DNA of 64,000 nucleotides from Perca fluviatilis (lineage: Eukaryota > Chordata > Actinopteri > Perciformes > Percidae), in the NCBI RefSeq assembly GCF_010015445.1, contig NC_053114.1, positions 27,237,579-27,301,578 of the forward strand. Direction: 5' to 3'. Below are positions 23,141 to 44,075 of this stretch, piece by piece. A program made the position numbers and the translations under genes. Positions within the stretch are counted from its first letter, which is position 1. Every line of letters begins with the position of its first letter. The notes beneath the pieces are model-generated. The model worked only from the letters and a program-made list of their open reading frames with translations. It did not search any database and was not told the DNA's origin.

Positions 23141-23468
23141 GTTATGTACCAACAGTTATTATGAATAAGTTAACAAGTTGTCATAATTACACACATGTTG
23201 TCTAACATAAATGTGTCCTAGCCAATGCACAAATGAACAACATGGTGAACCTGTCACCTAATTTTCTAAAATCAACAACTTTGTACCAGCCAGTCAGTTA
23301 CATTCCATGTCAAAGGTACGTTTTATTGTATTATTACAGTAAAATAAATTCTTAAATTAAAACCCATTTTCAAGTGCTTCATTGCTGTATTATTTAAATG
23401 CATGGTATTGGTTCATATAGTTTCTCTACACTAGATAGTAGTTGGATTACTGTAAAGCAGAACAGAAG

Positions 23469-23605
23469 CAGGGGCGTCAGACCGGGGGGGTGTTAGGAAG
23501 GGGACTGAGTATCAAAAAGATGCTAGAATGAATAGCTGTGGATGCGGGGAGGGGCCCATAGAAAATGCCTTTCTACAGGGCCCAGAATTTTGTGCTACGC
23601 CCCTG
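23469..23605. mobile_element. hAT-type MITE, 137 bp, with perfect 8-bp target duplication
   Basis: The element starts CAGGGGCGT and ends ACGCCCCTG, flanked on both sides by AACAGAAG (23,461-23,468 and 23,606-23,613). The interior has no coding capacity. A truncated relative is at 54,057-54,149. Confidence 0.9.
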
Positions 23606-23643
23606 AACAGAAGTATTTAGTTTGCTACTAGGGATAACCATGT

Positions 23644-24045
23644 TTGGACTTGATACAAGGGTGCTGGACAATGGAAGCTTGTCTGTTCAGGAACAGGTCC
23701 TATGGTTTGTCACAAAGTGTTTGTCACACCTCACTGTGCATGTGGATCCTTGACTTCCTGACAGGCAGGCCCCAGGCGGTGAGGGTGGGCGAACACACCT
23801 CTTCCACCCTCAACCTTAACACCGGAGCACCCCAGGGCTGTGTTTTGAGTCCCCTGCTGTATTCCCTGTACACCTGTGACTGTGTAGCCACTTCCAACAC
23901 CATCATCAAGTTTGCTAATCACACAGCTGTGTTGGGCCTGATCACAGACAATGAAAAGGCCTATCCGAAGAAGTAGAGGATCACAACCTGCTCATGAATG
24001 TCAGCAAGACTAAAGAGATGATAGTGGAAAAAAATGGGATTGGAA
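23644..24045 (+). mobile_element. LINE reverse-transcriptase fragment (L2/CR1-like)
   Basis: The plus-strand frame carries RT signatures: [37 protein letters not shown] and [16 protein letters not shown]. It continues with a frameshift to NLLMNVSKTKEMIVE. The catalytic FADDT motif reads FANHT, so both metal-binding aspartates are lost. The copy is truncated on both sides. Confidence 0.85.
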
Positions 24046-24776
24046 AGTGATTGAAATTGAAATAAGTACTTGATTAAATGTACAGTATTTAATTGGGTAC
24101 CACAATGATGCGTTGGATGGCATGGATGTATAATAAGACCGGAGATTTTGCTGCTGGATATGCTAATGTTACAACCGAACTCTTGTAGGCTACACTTCCC
24201 TGGAGTGAACGACTACCACTGCAAGGCAACTTCAATTATGTAAGTTTGCCAACTAACTAACACCAATAATGTTACCGCCGGTGAAATACCTTCATAAATC
24301 AAATAATGTCATATGCTCTGCTTTACAACGGCTGTGGTTATGTCAAAGCAAGCGACTAACGTTAATACGTCTAACATTATCTGTGCGATCCCGGTGTTCC
24401 TGACCGCAAGCAGCGTCGACTTGGTTGTGTTTTTTTATCTGAATGATCTTATTGTCATTATACTCAATGAGAGTGGTACATTGCATTATAAATGTGGTTA
24501 AAATATAACAAATAGATAAATAAAAGCACTACCAGATAGAGCCGAGCCGTTGCCATCATAATTTGCAGGGGTGGATGTAGTGATTTGGCGGCCCCAGGCC
24601 ATGGATGTATTGCACCGTCTTGCTTTAACTTAACTGGGTATTGGCAGGATTGGCAGTGGTAGAAAAAGTACTCTAAATATTTATTTTTTAAGTAAAACTA
24701 TTAACTATTAGTAGTCAAACTGTTAATATCAATCAGTAAGAGTGAAAGAGAGGCATTATCAGCACAATGTACTTAA

Positions 24777-25285
24777 TGTCAGGATTAGTCAAGTGTAGGA
24801 ACCCAAACGCAGACCAGGACAAGGTAAGTAGATATAAGGTGAGTCTTTATTTGGAATAGAATGTGGAAATGGTTTGGTCCAGTTGGTCGGCAGGGAGTGG
24901 GGCTGGAAGGTGGCAGGGTTTTGTGCTGATCCAAACGTACTGCAGTGAAGTCGACAGCCAGGCAGGTGAGAGTGACAATCCAGGTGAAGAACTGTAGGCA
25001 GACGAACAGGCGGCTGATTAGCGTCAAAAAGAGCAAAAACAGCAAAAGACTTTACAAAGCTAGAAGCTTGACTCGAGAGCAAAAACATACTGATAACACT
25101 AACGATCCGGCAGGTAATGGATGTCTGGTCACGGCTTTAATGGTGCAGAGGATGGTAATCAGGACCGGGTGTGCAGATTGCAGTTGGTGAATCAGCTGGG
25201 ATGTGTTCAGGAAAACTCAGGAAAAAACGAACTTCAGGTTAGAGCAGAAAACAAAACATTGACTCAGGATGCTGGATTCATGACA
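24777..25285. mobile_element. Candidate non-coding transposon or solo LTR, 509 bp
   Basis: The block begins TGTCAGGATT and ends ATTCATGACA, so its ends are short inverted repeats of the TG...CA type. Flanking pentamers CTTAA and CTGAA match at 4 of 5 positions. Its interior phrase AACCCAAACGCAGACCAGGA is one I recall from repeated fish elements. LTR and DNA-transposon origins cannot be separated by eye, and no gag/pol frame is present. Confidence 0.4.
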
Positions 25286-25524
25286 CTGAAAGTGATGGTT
25301 CGGAGTAATTTCACCCTAGGGTCCTTTGCACCATGACCTCGAGCCAAACACCCCCCCAGAAGCTTTTTTCATCTGGGTCGAACATTGGGAGAGTTAGCGT
25401 AGAGTAGCGTTATCAGCTGAATAGCTTAGTGCAGGGGCTAATGGACCCACGTTTGTATCTCGTAAATGACCCCACTAATAATGCCCGAAATTATACCAAA
25501 CTTCTACACTAGTACAAATAGGTA

Positions 25525-26053
25525 GGCAAGTGTGGGAAAAGATTCATTCAGAAATCACTATTGAATGATCATACAAGAATTCATACAGGTGAGAAGCCGT
25601 TTTCTTGCAGCACGTGTGGGAAGAGTTTCACTTTTAAAACAATACTGAGGTCACATACAAGAATCCATACAGGTGATAAGCCATATTCTTGCAAATTGTG
25701 TGGAAACAAGTTCATTCAGAAATTACAATTGAACACTCATTTAAAAAAAAAAAATCCATACTGGTGAGAGGCTATATTCTTGCAAGACATGTGGGAAACG
25801 TTACAGGACTTTAAGAGACCACATACAAACCCACTCAGAAGAGAAGCCGTTTGCATGCAAAACATGTGGGAGAACTTTCAGACTTATAATAAACACCACA
25901 TGAGACTCCACACAGGTGAATAACCATATTCTTTCTGCACTGTGAAAAGATTTTAGACGTTATAGTGTCTTGTTGGTCCACATGAGAGGAGCAAACACGA
26001 TCTACGGGAGAACATACTTTGATGCGTCTGATTTGGCAAAGCATACTGTATAA
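25525..26053 (+). pseudogene. Decayed C2H2 zinc-finger array
   Basis: The frame encodes consecutive Kruppel-type fingers with HTGEKP-like linkers: [35 protein letters not shown] and [20 protein letters not shown] poly-A tract at 25,742-25,754 then shifts the frame. Two more fingers ([10 protein letters not shown]...; [11 protein letters not shown]...) follow in another frame, with another shift and stops near 25,900-25,945. No intact acceptor or start was found. It lies 3 kb past the stop of the chimeric gene on the same strand, so it could be that gene's lost terminal exon or an unrelated retrocopy. Confidence 0.8.
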
Positions 26054-26059
26054 GATAGA

Positions 26060-28300
26060 ATACAGGCAAGTAGCCTTAGTTTTTTTTTTATTGCTAATAT
26101 GCGTTGGTCAAAACTAAAGTCACATTGTCAAAACACTTCACACAGTGAAACAAAAGACTATGGGGACCGAACTGTGAATCATTTTTAATTTCTTTCACAC
26201 AAAAGGCATTCAGTTAGGTCTTTTTTCTTATATACTCCACCACCTGCAAAACACTATGTATTTGCAGCACATTGTACAAATACTAACACTGTTTTCAAAA
26301 CAGAATGATGGCAAATTTAGTGCATTTCTGCAGTAACCATATTGAAATATGCAGAAAATCTTAGCAGAATATTTACAATAAAATGAAATAAACATTCCAA
26401 ACATAGCATCCCAAGATAAGACGCAAGCGGTGATGTTGAGAACTTGTCACATGCAGGAGAGAGGTAGGACTAGAACCCTCACAGTACTGTAAAGTATGAG
26501 TGATAATACTATACATTTGGTAATTATTATTGCAGCCATAGAATTTCGGGAATTTGTTTTTGTTTCAAGCTTTTTATTTTTCACAAATAAATGATTATAT
26601 ACACAGATAGAAAAAAGGAAAGGATATTGAAGCAGATTGCTGCTATTCTGATTCATTTTTGTTACATATACTTCAGTACAGTCAATGTGAAAGTGAAAAG
26701 GTGTTAAAAATTATTCCCAAAAAAAATTATTCAAACTTCAGATTAACCCTGAAGTCAAATTCTGTTCATCAAGGCTGCAGATGGGTGTGACTGACATCAA
26801 GAGTGAAGAATAGTTCTTTAAAGTATGATTTGATAGTGTTTGGTAGTTTGATCAGTAGTAAATGTACTTTTTAGTCTACTAAATTTTACTTGACAGATAA
26901 ACATAAAAAAATTAAATAAATACTTAAAAATATGATGCCTTGGTAAATTAAATAGCTCCACCTCCACTAAAGCTGCTACAAAAATGTTATTTACACATCA
27001 TGGCCTCAGTAACACTGGCATGAGCACTTGTTTAAATTTTTCTATTATTAATTTGAGAAGTTTACTGACATTTGAATGCATGAGTATTTTTTTCATTGTG
27101 TTATTGCTACTTTAACTTACCTGTGTTCATTTTTTCCACCGCTGTTAATACTGTATGTTTTTTAATTGACACAATTGGAAAATAAATCAGTTAAACGTAG
27201 CAGTACAGAGAACTTAACAGTGTAACATCATCATCCATATGGACCAAGTATGGAGTGTGGACAGAGAGGTGCTAGTTTGCCTCCTGAGCACTGCTGAGGT
27301 GCCCTCGAGCAAGGCACCGAACACCCATACTGCTCCAGGGGCGCCGTACCATTGTTGAACCTGTGCTACGCTGAATTGCATGTGTGTGCTGTGTGTATAA
27401 AAGAGGGGTCTGAGAAAGATTCATTTCAACTGCCAATTACATGTACCTTGTGGTGTGTATGGATTGGCAAATAAAATAATAATAATCCAGCACGAGTAAA
27501 CAATACAGGCGCTAGTAGCATTCGCTCTATAGATATATGAAATTAGCTGGAAGACAAGGTAAATTGTAGTCGTAGCGCAGATAATTCTTTCATTTGTAAT
27601 TAAGCAACAATCACTTCCAGTGGCGGTTCTAGACCATTTCAATTGGAGGGTCCAGGCTGGGGCCACATGCGATTTTAGGGGTACCAAATATATTAAGCAC
27701 AAGTGTTACATACCACCAACCCTCCATAGGTTTGGATCTATAAAAGACAAATGATACACATATAACAATGATCACAACAATACTCATTCATTCTTAAACT
27801 ACATTTTAGTTATCACTGCACATGAATAATACCCCCTCTTTGGGGCTAAAGGTGAGGTTAAAAATGTTTTAAACTATTTGTTACAGTTAGGGGCACTGGC
27901 CACCCGTCTAGTCTTGTATTGCCAGACCTATCTCCACAGCGCTGTATTAGGGAACGTTCCCTGAAGGTCATTAAATATAAAAAATATTTTGATACTTTTT
28001 AGGAAAGGTTCCCTGAGGTTATAAAAAAAAAAAAGTTGCTTTAAAATGTAGTTAAAGCAACTGATGAGAACAAGACAACAATGTAACTATGGAACATGAT
28101 TGATGTAGGGCCTTCCAAGGCTAATGGCCTAATAGAATTACCTGTGTATAAGAGCTAAGGGTGGGTGGTGGCTGTGGTGCTAGAGTGGGTGTGTGGATGA
28201 GGGGACCAATTTGGAAAATGTCCCCTTGTCCTAATTCCTAATGCATTACAAATGGATGCCAACCAAAGATCATGGACGACGCGTCTCCGCAATGTAGAGG
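26060..28300. other. Spacer with a SINE-like fragment, no gene recognised
   Basis: This is AT-rich sequence without recognisable exons. The SINE-like piece at 27,263-27,345 is listed separately. Open frames at 26,447-26,656 and 27,421-27,702 on the minus strand show no family resemblance. Confidence 0.4.
27263..27345. repeat. SINE-like dispersed repeat fragment
   Basis: The phrase GCCCTCGAGCAAGGCACCGA is one I recall from a widespread fish short repeat. Edges and class are uncertain. Confidence 0.45.
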
Positions 28301-28359
28301 TCTTCACTTAGGCTACTCCCACTGTACAAAATAAAGCCAAAATATCCCGTATATGGGCG

Positions 28360-28620
28360 CTGCCATCTTGTAATTTTAAAGTGTCTGTTTGGGTCTGTTA
28401 TACATCCGTGGAGTCTGCGCAGCGATCGGGCGGTGGAGTCGCGGTATCGAAGTCCGGCCCATTAGTTTGGCTCTGGTTTGGCCCATGTCCAGTCCCCTAA
28501 CATGGAGGAGGCGGGATTTATGACCTATACTGCCAGCCAACAGGGGAAATCGAGATGTTTTGGCTTCACTTTTGGGGAGCTGTCTGTTAAGCCGTCAATC
28601 TTTGTATACAGTCTAAATAA
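28360..28620. repeat. Dispersed fish repeat
   Basis: It includes ATGGAGGAGGCGGGATTTAT and TTGTATACAGTCTAAATAAA, phrases I recall as part of a repeat present in many copies in percomorph genomes. Confidence 0.5.
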
Positions 28621-28689
28621 AGGACAAAGGGAAACGTGAATGGAGACTTGGGGAGTATGCCAACCATAGACATAACCGCAACAGAAAAA

Positions 28690-29060
28690 GAATGGAGTTG
28701 TGCATGTGACCTGTGGAGGGCAGCAATACGTCTTTGTCGTGTCTAATCCGCCGCAAATTCCATCAAAAGAAGAAGAAATGCGACCGGTAGTCTGATTGGT
28801 CCAGACAGTTTTAGCATTTCCGCCGTCTTTGGGCTAGCAAATGCGATACACTTCCCCCTCCCCTCCTGTGTGACTTAGATTCGCACTGTGTTCCTCAGAC
28901 CAGCGACTAACGTTAGTGCTGAAGTTGGTGTCTAGACACGGCTCTGCCTTGAGACAAGAGGCTGGGTGTGAGAGAGGTAGGCTGAAACACAAACCTTGTA
29001 ACTTTTCCTGTAACTCTGCAGTCTTTGTCCCAACATTCACCTCCCGGACAATGTGAAAAT
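28690..29060 (+). promoter_or_regulatory. znf280d: Candidate znf280d promoter and noncoding first exon
   Basis: znf280d coding begins inside an exon with a splice acceptor at 31,801, so a leader exon must lie upstream. This segment is the most promoter-like stretch between the two genes: richer in CpG, no TATA box, and with a possible donor (GAGAG/GTAGGC) near 28,976. The assignment is inference only. Confidence 0.3.
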
Positions 29061-29776
29061 GCTAACGGAGCCTAGCTAATGTTATCGTTAACCGATAACT
29101 TGCAACGTAACGATAGGATGAATTGGAAATAAATTAAAAAAAATGTGTTGAAGTCTAAAAAATCCTTTCTAAAAAATGACTTACTAGCTACATACTGCAG
29201 CATTTTAAGAGCAGGAGCATTGGAAATCAGAAATGTTAGCTACTTAGCATTAGCTCCCTGGTTGTTGGGTGTTGAAAAGGACCGAGAGGCTAACAACACA
29301 ATAACGTTACACAGCGCAGTAACGTTACATTTTGAGCAAGCTACATTTGCTAATGGTATACAATTGAAGTGGTGACTGTTCAGATATTTGAAGGAAGGAA
29401 GCTAATAGTTGTGTTTTAATTTTATTTATTCATGTTTTTATACATTTTGGGTTAGATTGCGAGGGGAACCATGTTAACTTATCTAAAAACTAAAATAGCA
29501 TCGATCTTTACATTCTCAGATTAATTTAATCAATATAATGATAACATGCCATATTATAATGTTTTGGTAGCTTATTTAGGCCTAGTTTTGACTGCTAATT
29601 TTATATCAGCAATACTGACGCCATCTTGGAAGGCGATTGAAAAGCTAAATTATTCCTAAATGAGGGTCCTCGCTGCAGAACGCGGAATCAGGTAGGGTCG
29701 GATAAAAGGCGTGGTTAGATGTCCGACTCCGCCCACTTCCATATGACGAATGATTTCAGCTGGCAAAATTACGAAT

Positions 29777-29975
29777 CCCACTATGGCCACGCCAAGACCC
29801 CCCACCCCCACGAAGCCGCTCGATTGGTTGAGGTTAGGCATTTCACCTCGAGTGGTTAATTTTAGGGTTAGGGGATTGGTCAGGGGTTAGGACCTGTACG
29901 TGATAGCATGGACGCCTGGCCAATAGTGGTGTGTGAATGCTATTGAAGGGCGTGTCTTGGCGTGGCCATAGTGGG
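29777..29975. mobile_element. Inverted-repeat element, about 200 bp
   Basis: A 22-base arm at 29,777-29,798 (starting CCCACTATGGCCACG) recurs exactly as its reverse complement at 29,954-29,975. The interior is non-coding, as in a MITE. Confidence 0.6.
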
Positions 29976-30037
29976 GGAAAGAAATATGGCTTCCGGCTGC
30001 GTTAATTTCCTATACTGTGAGTGTATGGATCAAGCAT

Positions 30038-30358
30038 TAAAGCCGCCTACGCATGATCTGTGGTAAAACCGCTCTTTGTTGGCTGTGCCATTGTTTTTCT
30101 ATGGGAAGAGCGATGGAGACAACTTGGAGAAAGTGCTACCTTTGAGGAGGGGCACCCCTCGAAATTGCCGCTAAACACTGCGCTCAAAGTCCAAATTATT
30201 TCAACTTTGACCTTGTCGCCGCTGACCTTTTCAAGGTGCAACCAAAGCCAGAAGCAGTGATGATGTACGCCTGCACTGCGCTTTGCCTCTGCAGTGCCTG
30301 CAATTTGCTCTGCGCCTTAGCTCATAGTTTTTCTTCTGATCATGTGTAGGCGGCTTTA
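30038..30358. mobile_element. MITE with terminal inverted repeats, 321 bp
   Basis: Left end TAAAGCCGCCTACGCATGAT and right end ATCATGTGTAGGCGGCTTTA are inverted repeats with one mismatch over 20 bases. The outer TA on each side could be a TA target duplication of Tc1/mariner type. No transposase frame is present. Confidence 0.75.
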
Positions 30359-30589
30359 GACCGTGATCAGACAGAGCGTGTTTGCAGGTTGCAAAACGTG
30401 AGGCGCACTGCCTTTCTTGTTGAAGACCCCCGAATCAGACCAGTTGCATCTTTTTTTAATTCTTGCTAGGCAACCATCGCATCACTCATCCTCAGCCAAC
30501 CAACATTTTGCTGTGGAGATAAGTGAAGTCAGCACTGTGCACTATCCGGGCCAGGCTTCAGTGGGAGATCAGAGGGAGCCACAAGCTAA

Positions 30590-30732
30590 GGTTGATGCTA
30601 GAATGGATGGTCCAGAAGTACAGACGAAGGCATGATTTGCCCTACTCTAATATTCTTATCCTAAATTTAACCAATCAGAGGTGGGTCATGCCTTTCGCCT
30701 GTCCCTTCAGACCATCCATTCTAGCATCAACC
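30590..30732. mobile_element. Foldback element, 143 bp
   Basis: The arm GGTTGATGCTAGAATGGATG at 30,590 is repeated exactly in reverse complement ending at 30,732, and pairing continues imperfectly for about 45 bases. The element would form a long hairpin. Confidence 0.75.
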
Positions 30733-31807
30733 AAGAGCTAACCATAGAGCTAACAGAATTGGGGTTAGTACGCTCACATTCACTGGGGCGACCTGGCTTC
30801 TGCGGGACACTTGTGCTATGAGTGGGTAACCTCTGTATGAACACCAATCTTCTGCAGAAGCTCGGCCCGGGCACTGGCCCGGGCACTGGCCCGGGCAGCG
30901 GCCAGGGCAGAGAGGCGGCGCAGACGACCAGCCAGCCAGTGGGACATGAACCCAAAGGGAGGGAGAAATGGGGACAGTACTATTCCTTTAGGAACAAGTG
31001 TTCACTCCATTCAAGAATAACATCTGTTGCTCGTGAGGGGAAAAAATGCAGCACAAAAGCGCAGCCAGTGTAAAATATTCATATTGGGCCTGATGAAGGA
31101 GATTGGTAGCAGAAAATTTTCTGCAAACCACTTTGCCAGTAGTAACTGGGTTTGTGTGAAGAATAATTTTGTGTATGATGATTCACCTCTTAAAAAGTCC
31201 AATCAGGAAATTAAATGCATGTTTTGCAGTAACGAGAGTATTGCAGTTCATATAAATGCATCCTAAGATTTCAGACTTTAATGTGATTTTTGCCAGTAAC
31301 CTTGTTTCTGTGTGCATTTAAATGTAGTTATTGTACCAGTGGTACATGTTTCAGCAAAACTGTCAATGCAAGACATAGAGTGCTGAAGGGCCTTTTTCAA
31401 TAGTAGATATGATGACCCGTCATAGTAGGAAAAGTACAGGTTTTACTAATAACATTATCTTTGTGACCGTTAGCTAGCATACACTATAACGGCAGCCTGA
31501 AGACAAAGCAGCTCCAATAAATTCAGACATTGTTGATTTCATTACTTACACCTGTGCTTTTCCTACTGTGACATGTCAGAATGTTTAACTGTTAAAACTG
31601 ATGTTGAGGCATTTCCTGTTCATAAATGTATAGTTACCATAAAATCTAGTATCTAATAAAGAGTATTACTACTATTTAATTCAGCTTTTTAGCCCAACGG
31701 GCTTGGTTTAGATGCCATTGAATTAATTTTTTGATAACATCAAATATATACTACAAGTAGTAGTGTTCAGGTTGGCTAAATATTGTATTTTCTGTTGCAG
31801 GTCCACA

Positions 31808-41253
<9,446 letters not shown>

Positions 41254-41746
41254 ACAATGTACATGAAACATGAAGATAACCGCTTTATCAGTCATACCTC
41301 AGCATTGTTTCTTTTATAAACATATGATAATGTTGCTTTGGCTACTAATCCCCTCAAGATTTGTGTGTTTGACAAGTCAATTTCAACAGGAAAAAATATT
41401 TTAAATTTCTTTTTTTTTCTTCTCTCAAGCTTCCATTGCCTAAATAGATATAAACTATCTTTGTATTTATGAATAAAAAAACATCCACCAAAGTTTCTTA
41501 GTTGCCCCATAAACTATGTAGATAAGGAATTTGCATAGTTATACTTTCAAACATCAGAAATGGAACTGATGATTGTTGCTCATTTTGTTTTTCTTAAATT
41601 CTTTTTAAAACTGTTCGATGTTGTCCTTTTAAAAACCCCATCTGGCATAAAGAGGACTGTATTAGGCTCCGATCCTGATCCCCGGTGGCAGTTCCGATGA
41701 TTTGCCTAAAGGGGCTGTACTTAACATTCAGAACATTAATGTAGAA

Positions 41747-42072
41747 CAGGGGTCACCAACACGGTGCCTGTGGGCACCAGGTAGCCCCCAAGGACCACAT
41801 GAGTAGCCCTCAGGCCTGTTCTAAAAATGAAAATTGAATATTGATATTATCTGTTTCCCACCTTGTTAAGTCATTGTTGATTATTGTGAGAAATCATTAA
41901 CATGATCAATGTCTTCACATAGATGAGTGTCATTAATCATTAATAATCATATATAACTAAAGGCAAACTGAGTACATTTGTTATTTCAGAAGAGTGTATC
42001 AAACTGGTAGCCCTTCATATGACTCAATACCCATGAAGTAGCTCTCACTTTCAAAAAGGTTGGTGACCCCTG
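41747..42072. mobile_element. hAT-type MITE, 326 bp, with perfect 8-bp target duplication
   Basis: Ends CAGGGGTCACCAACACG and AGGTTGGTGACCCCTG are inverted repeats. ATGTAGAA flanks both sides (41,739-41,746 and 42,073-42,080). It lies in the znf280d 3' flank or 3'UTR. Confidence 0.92.
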
Positions 42073-43212
42073 ATGTAGAAGCAAACAAATATTTTCTATG
42101 TAAAAATGTAGTGGAGTAAAGCATCCTGAACAGAGAAGTCCTCCCTCTGTCTGTTGTAATCCAAGCTTCTCTGTTCTTTGTTTTGATAGCCGGTCCAGCC
42201 ACGTGTGCATGTTAGTGCATGTGGTCGTGAAAAAGAGCAGGCATTTCACGTATTGGGAACTGTCTGTGAGAGCCATGTGGAGGCAATCTCAGCCCTCTGT
42301 TGTTTTTTTTCAGTATTTCTGACTGTAAACTTATTCGGTGGCACAGAATATACCGCTCACGCTCTCTGGTGATTTATTGATGCAATTTATATTCTCGATG
42401 TAGTCCCCTTAAGTATTAAAATAAGTTTAAAGGTGGAGTCTGCGATTCTGGAGATTGATATTGAACTCAACACCCAAACAAATTCCTGGTTTGTGGCAGA
42501 AATATTGGTCCATAATTGATGTGGTACATTATATTGTTACCATCTGGTTTTGAACATCCCAGGCTAACATGTATCTCATCACTCAGAAAGTTGCTTTGAA
42601 CTAATAAATATATAGTGCATGTATAGATAATGCTAGTTTCTAAATTGTATTCCCTAAGAAAAAGGATGTCAAATCTGTGAAACGTGTGGATAAAACAGAA
42701 GAATTACACAGTGGTAGGAAGTAGGTGGAAAATAACCACAACTATTTGAGGAGTGAGCAGAATAATACTTTTAACTGTGTTGAATGTGCCGGCTTGTAAA
42801 AGATTTGTAAACACATTACTTTTGATGGATGTACTGAGCACGACACTTCAACTCGATGAAATCTGTCAACCAATGTTTACGCCCCAGCTGTTGGTTGATG
42901 AAAGTTGCTTGCAACTATGGTAAAAAAAAAAGAAAAAAGTCTAGCTCCTTGTAGCTCTGGGATTATTTTATACAATATGATTTGTTTACTTTGTGTGACT
43001 TCAAAGTCATTGTTTATTTCATAGGTTTTTAAAAGGTTTTTCACTCTCACTATTAGTATATTTTGAGCAAGTCTGTAAATGCATCCATGTCTATGATGGC
43101 ACTGTAAATGTAACCCTGAGTCTGTTTTGAATACATTCCTCTAAAGATATTGTTTTTTGCCTAGGACACATTTTCCTCAACTGGGTTTGGATCAGTGTTT
43201 TCCTGTTATGTA

Positions 43213-43218
43213 AATAAA
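43213..43218 (+). terminator. znf280d: Candidate distal znf280d polyadenylation signal
   Basis: AATAAA is followed by a GT/T-rich stretch about 30 bases later. A nearer AATAAA is at 41,472-41,477, so short and long 3'UTRs are both possible. Confidence 0.4.
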
Positions 43219-43832
43219 TCTTTCATATATGAGGTTTGAGTCTTTGGGTGTTTTTTTTCTGAATGTTGCTCTTGAAAGCCGCATTTGATTTGATACCATT
43301 ACCATAGGCTATACAACATATTGTAATAGAATAGATGCATTCAACAAATACACACTTTAAACACCATGGCACTTTTTGGTATTTGTAGGTTTTAAGTGAT
43401 TGTAGTAATTGAGTGTGAGAGAGAAACATTTCTGCTTATAAATTAGAAATCTGTCAGTGGTTATTAAACAATCCAAAAAACAGACAGCCAGATGTACTAT
43501 TGTGCAAATAAGCATACATTTTATGAAATTGAAACTAATACAATTAATAGTAAAAACAATAATGCTTTATGTATGTGAAATTAACACATTTAGGCTACAA
43601 TAAAACATTTAATGTAACAATCAGTCTTCACAACTGCAACAGAATGACCAGTGTTGGTGAAGATGTAAGTATATACGTTACATGTACAAATATACATTTA
43701 AAAAACACACCAAATAAGTGCAAAACTGATTCTGGTTTCGTATTACAAAATGTTCGATCGTTGATAGTGAAGGAGACTCGCGACACGACCATAGACCGTG
43801 GACACGACTCGCACTTTTGAGTTCTCCGAGCC

Positions 43833-43840
43833 TGACGTCA
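43833..43840. promoter_or_regulatory. mns1: Palindromic CRE upstream of mns1
   Basis: TGACGTCA is a perfect CREB/CREM site, 236 bp ahead of the mns1 ATG in a CpG-rich stretch. CREM is a known activator of post-meiotic testis genes; its role here is inference. Confidence 0.6.
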
Positions 43841-43885
43841 TTGTCAACGTTCAGTTTAATTGGGTGAACGTATGGGGACCGCGGC

Positions 43886-43899
43886 GTTCCCAGGACAAC
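43886..43899. promoter_or_regulatory. mns1: X-box-like RFX site upstream of mns1
   Basis: GTTCCCAGGACAAC agrees at 11 of 14 positions with the X-box GTTGCCATGGCAAC, including both outer half-site ends. It lies 177 bp ahead of the mns1 start. X-boxes are bound by RFX factors that control ciliary genes. Confidence 0.55.
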
Positions 43900-44075
43900 G
43901 AAACGCCAAACAACCGAGGAAACCCCAGCGTCACCTCAGGTTAACAACGGCAAATGAATCGCTCATGACGACCGTGCATCTAAATGCAAGTTAATTAATC
44001 CAGAGTTGTTTACGAATTAAAGAGTTAGGAGGAGTAAATCCAACAAGGCGGGAATCGACGAAAAGCCCCGCAAAT

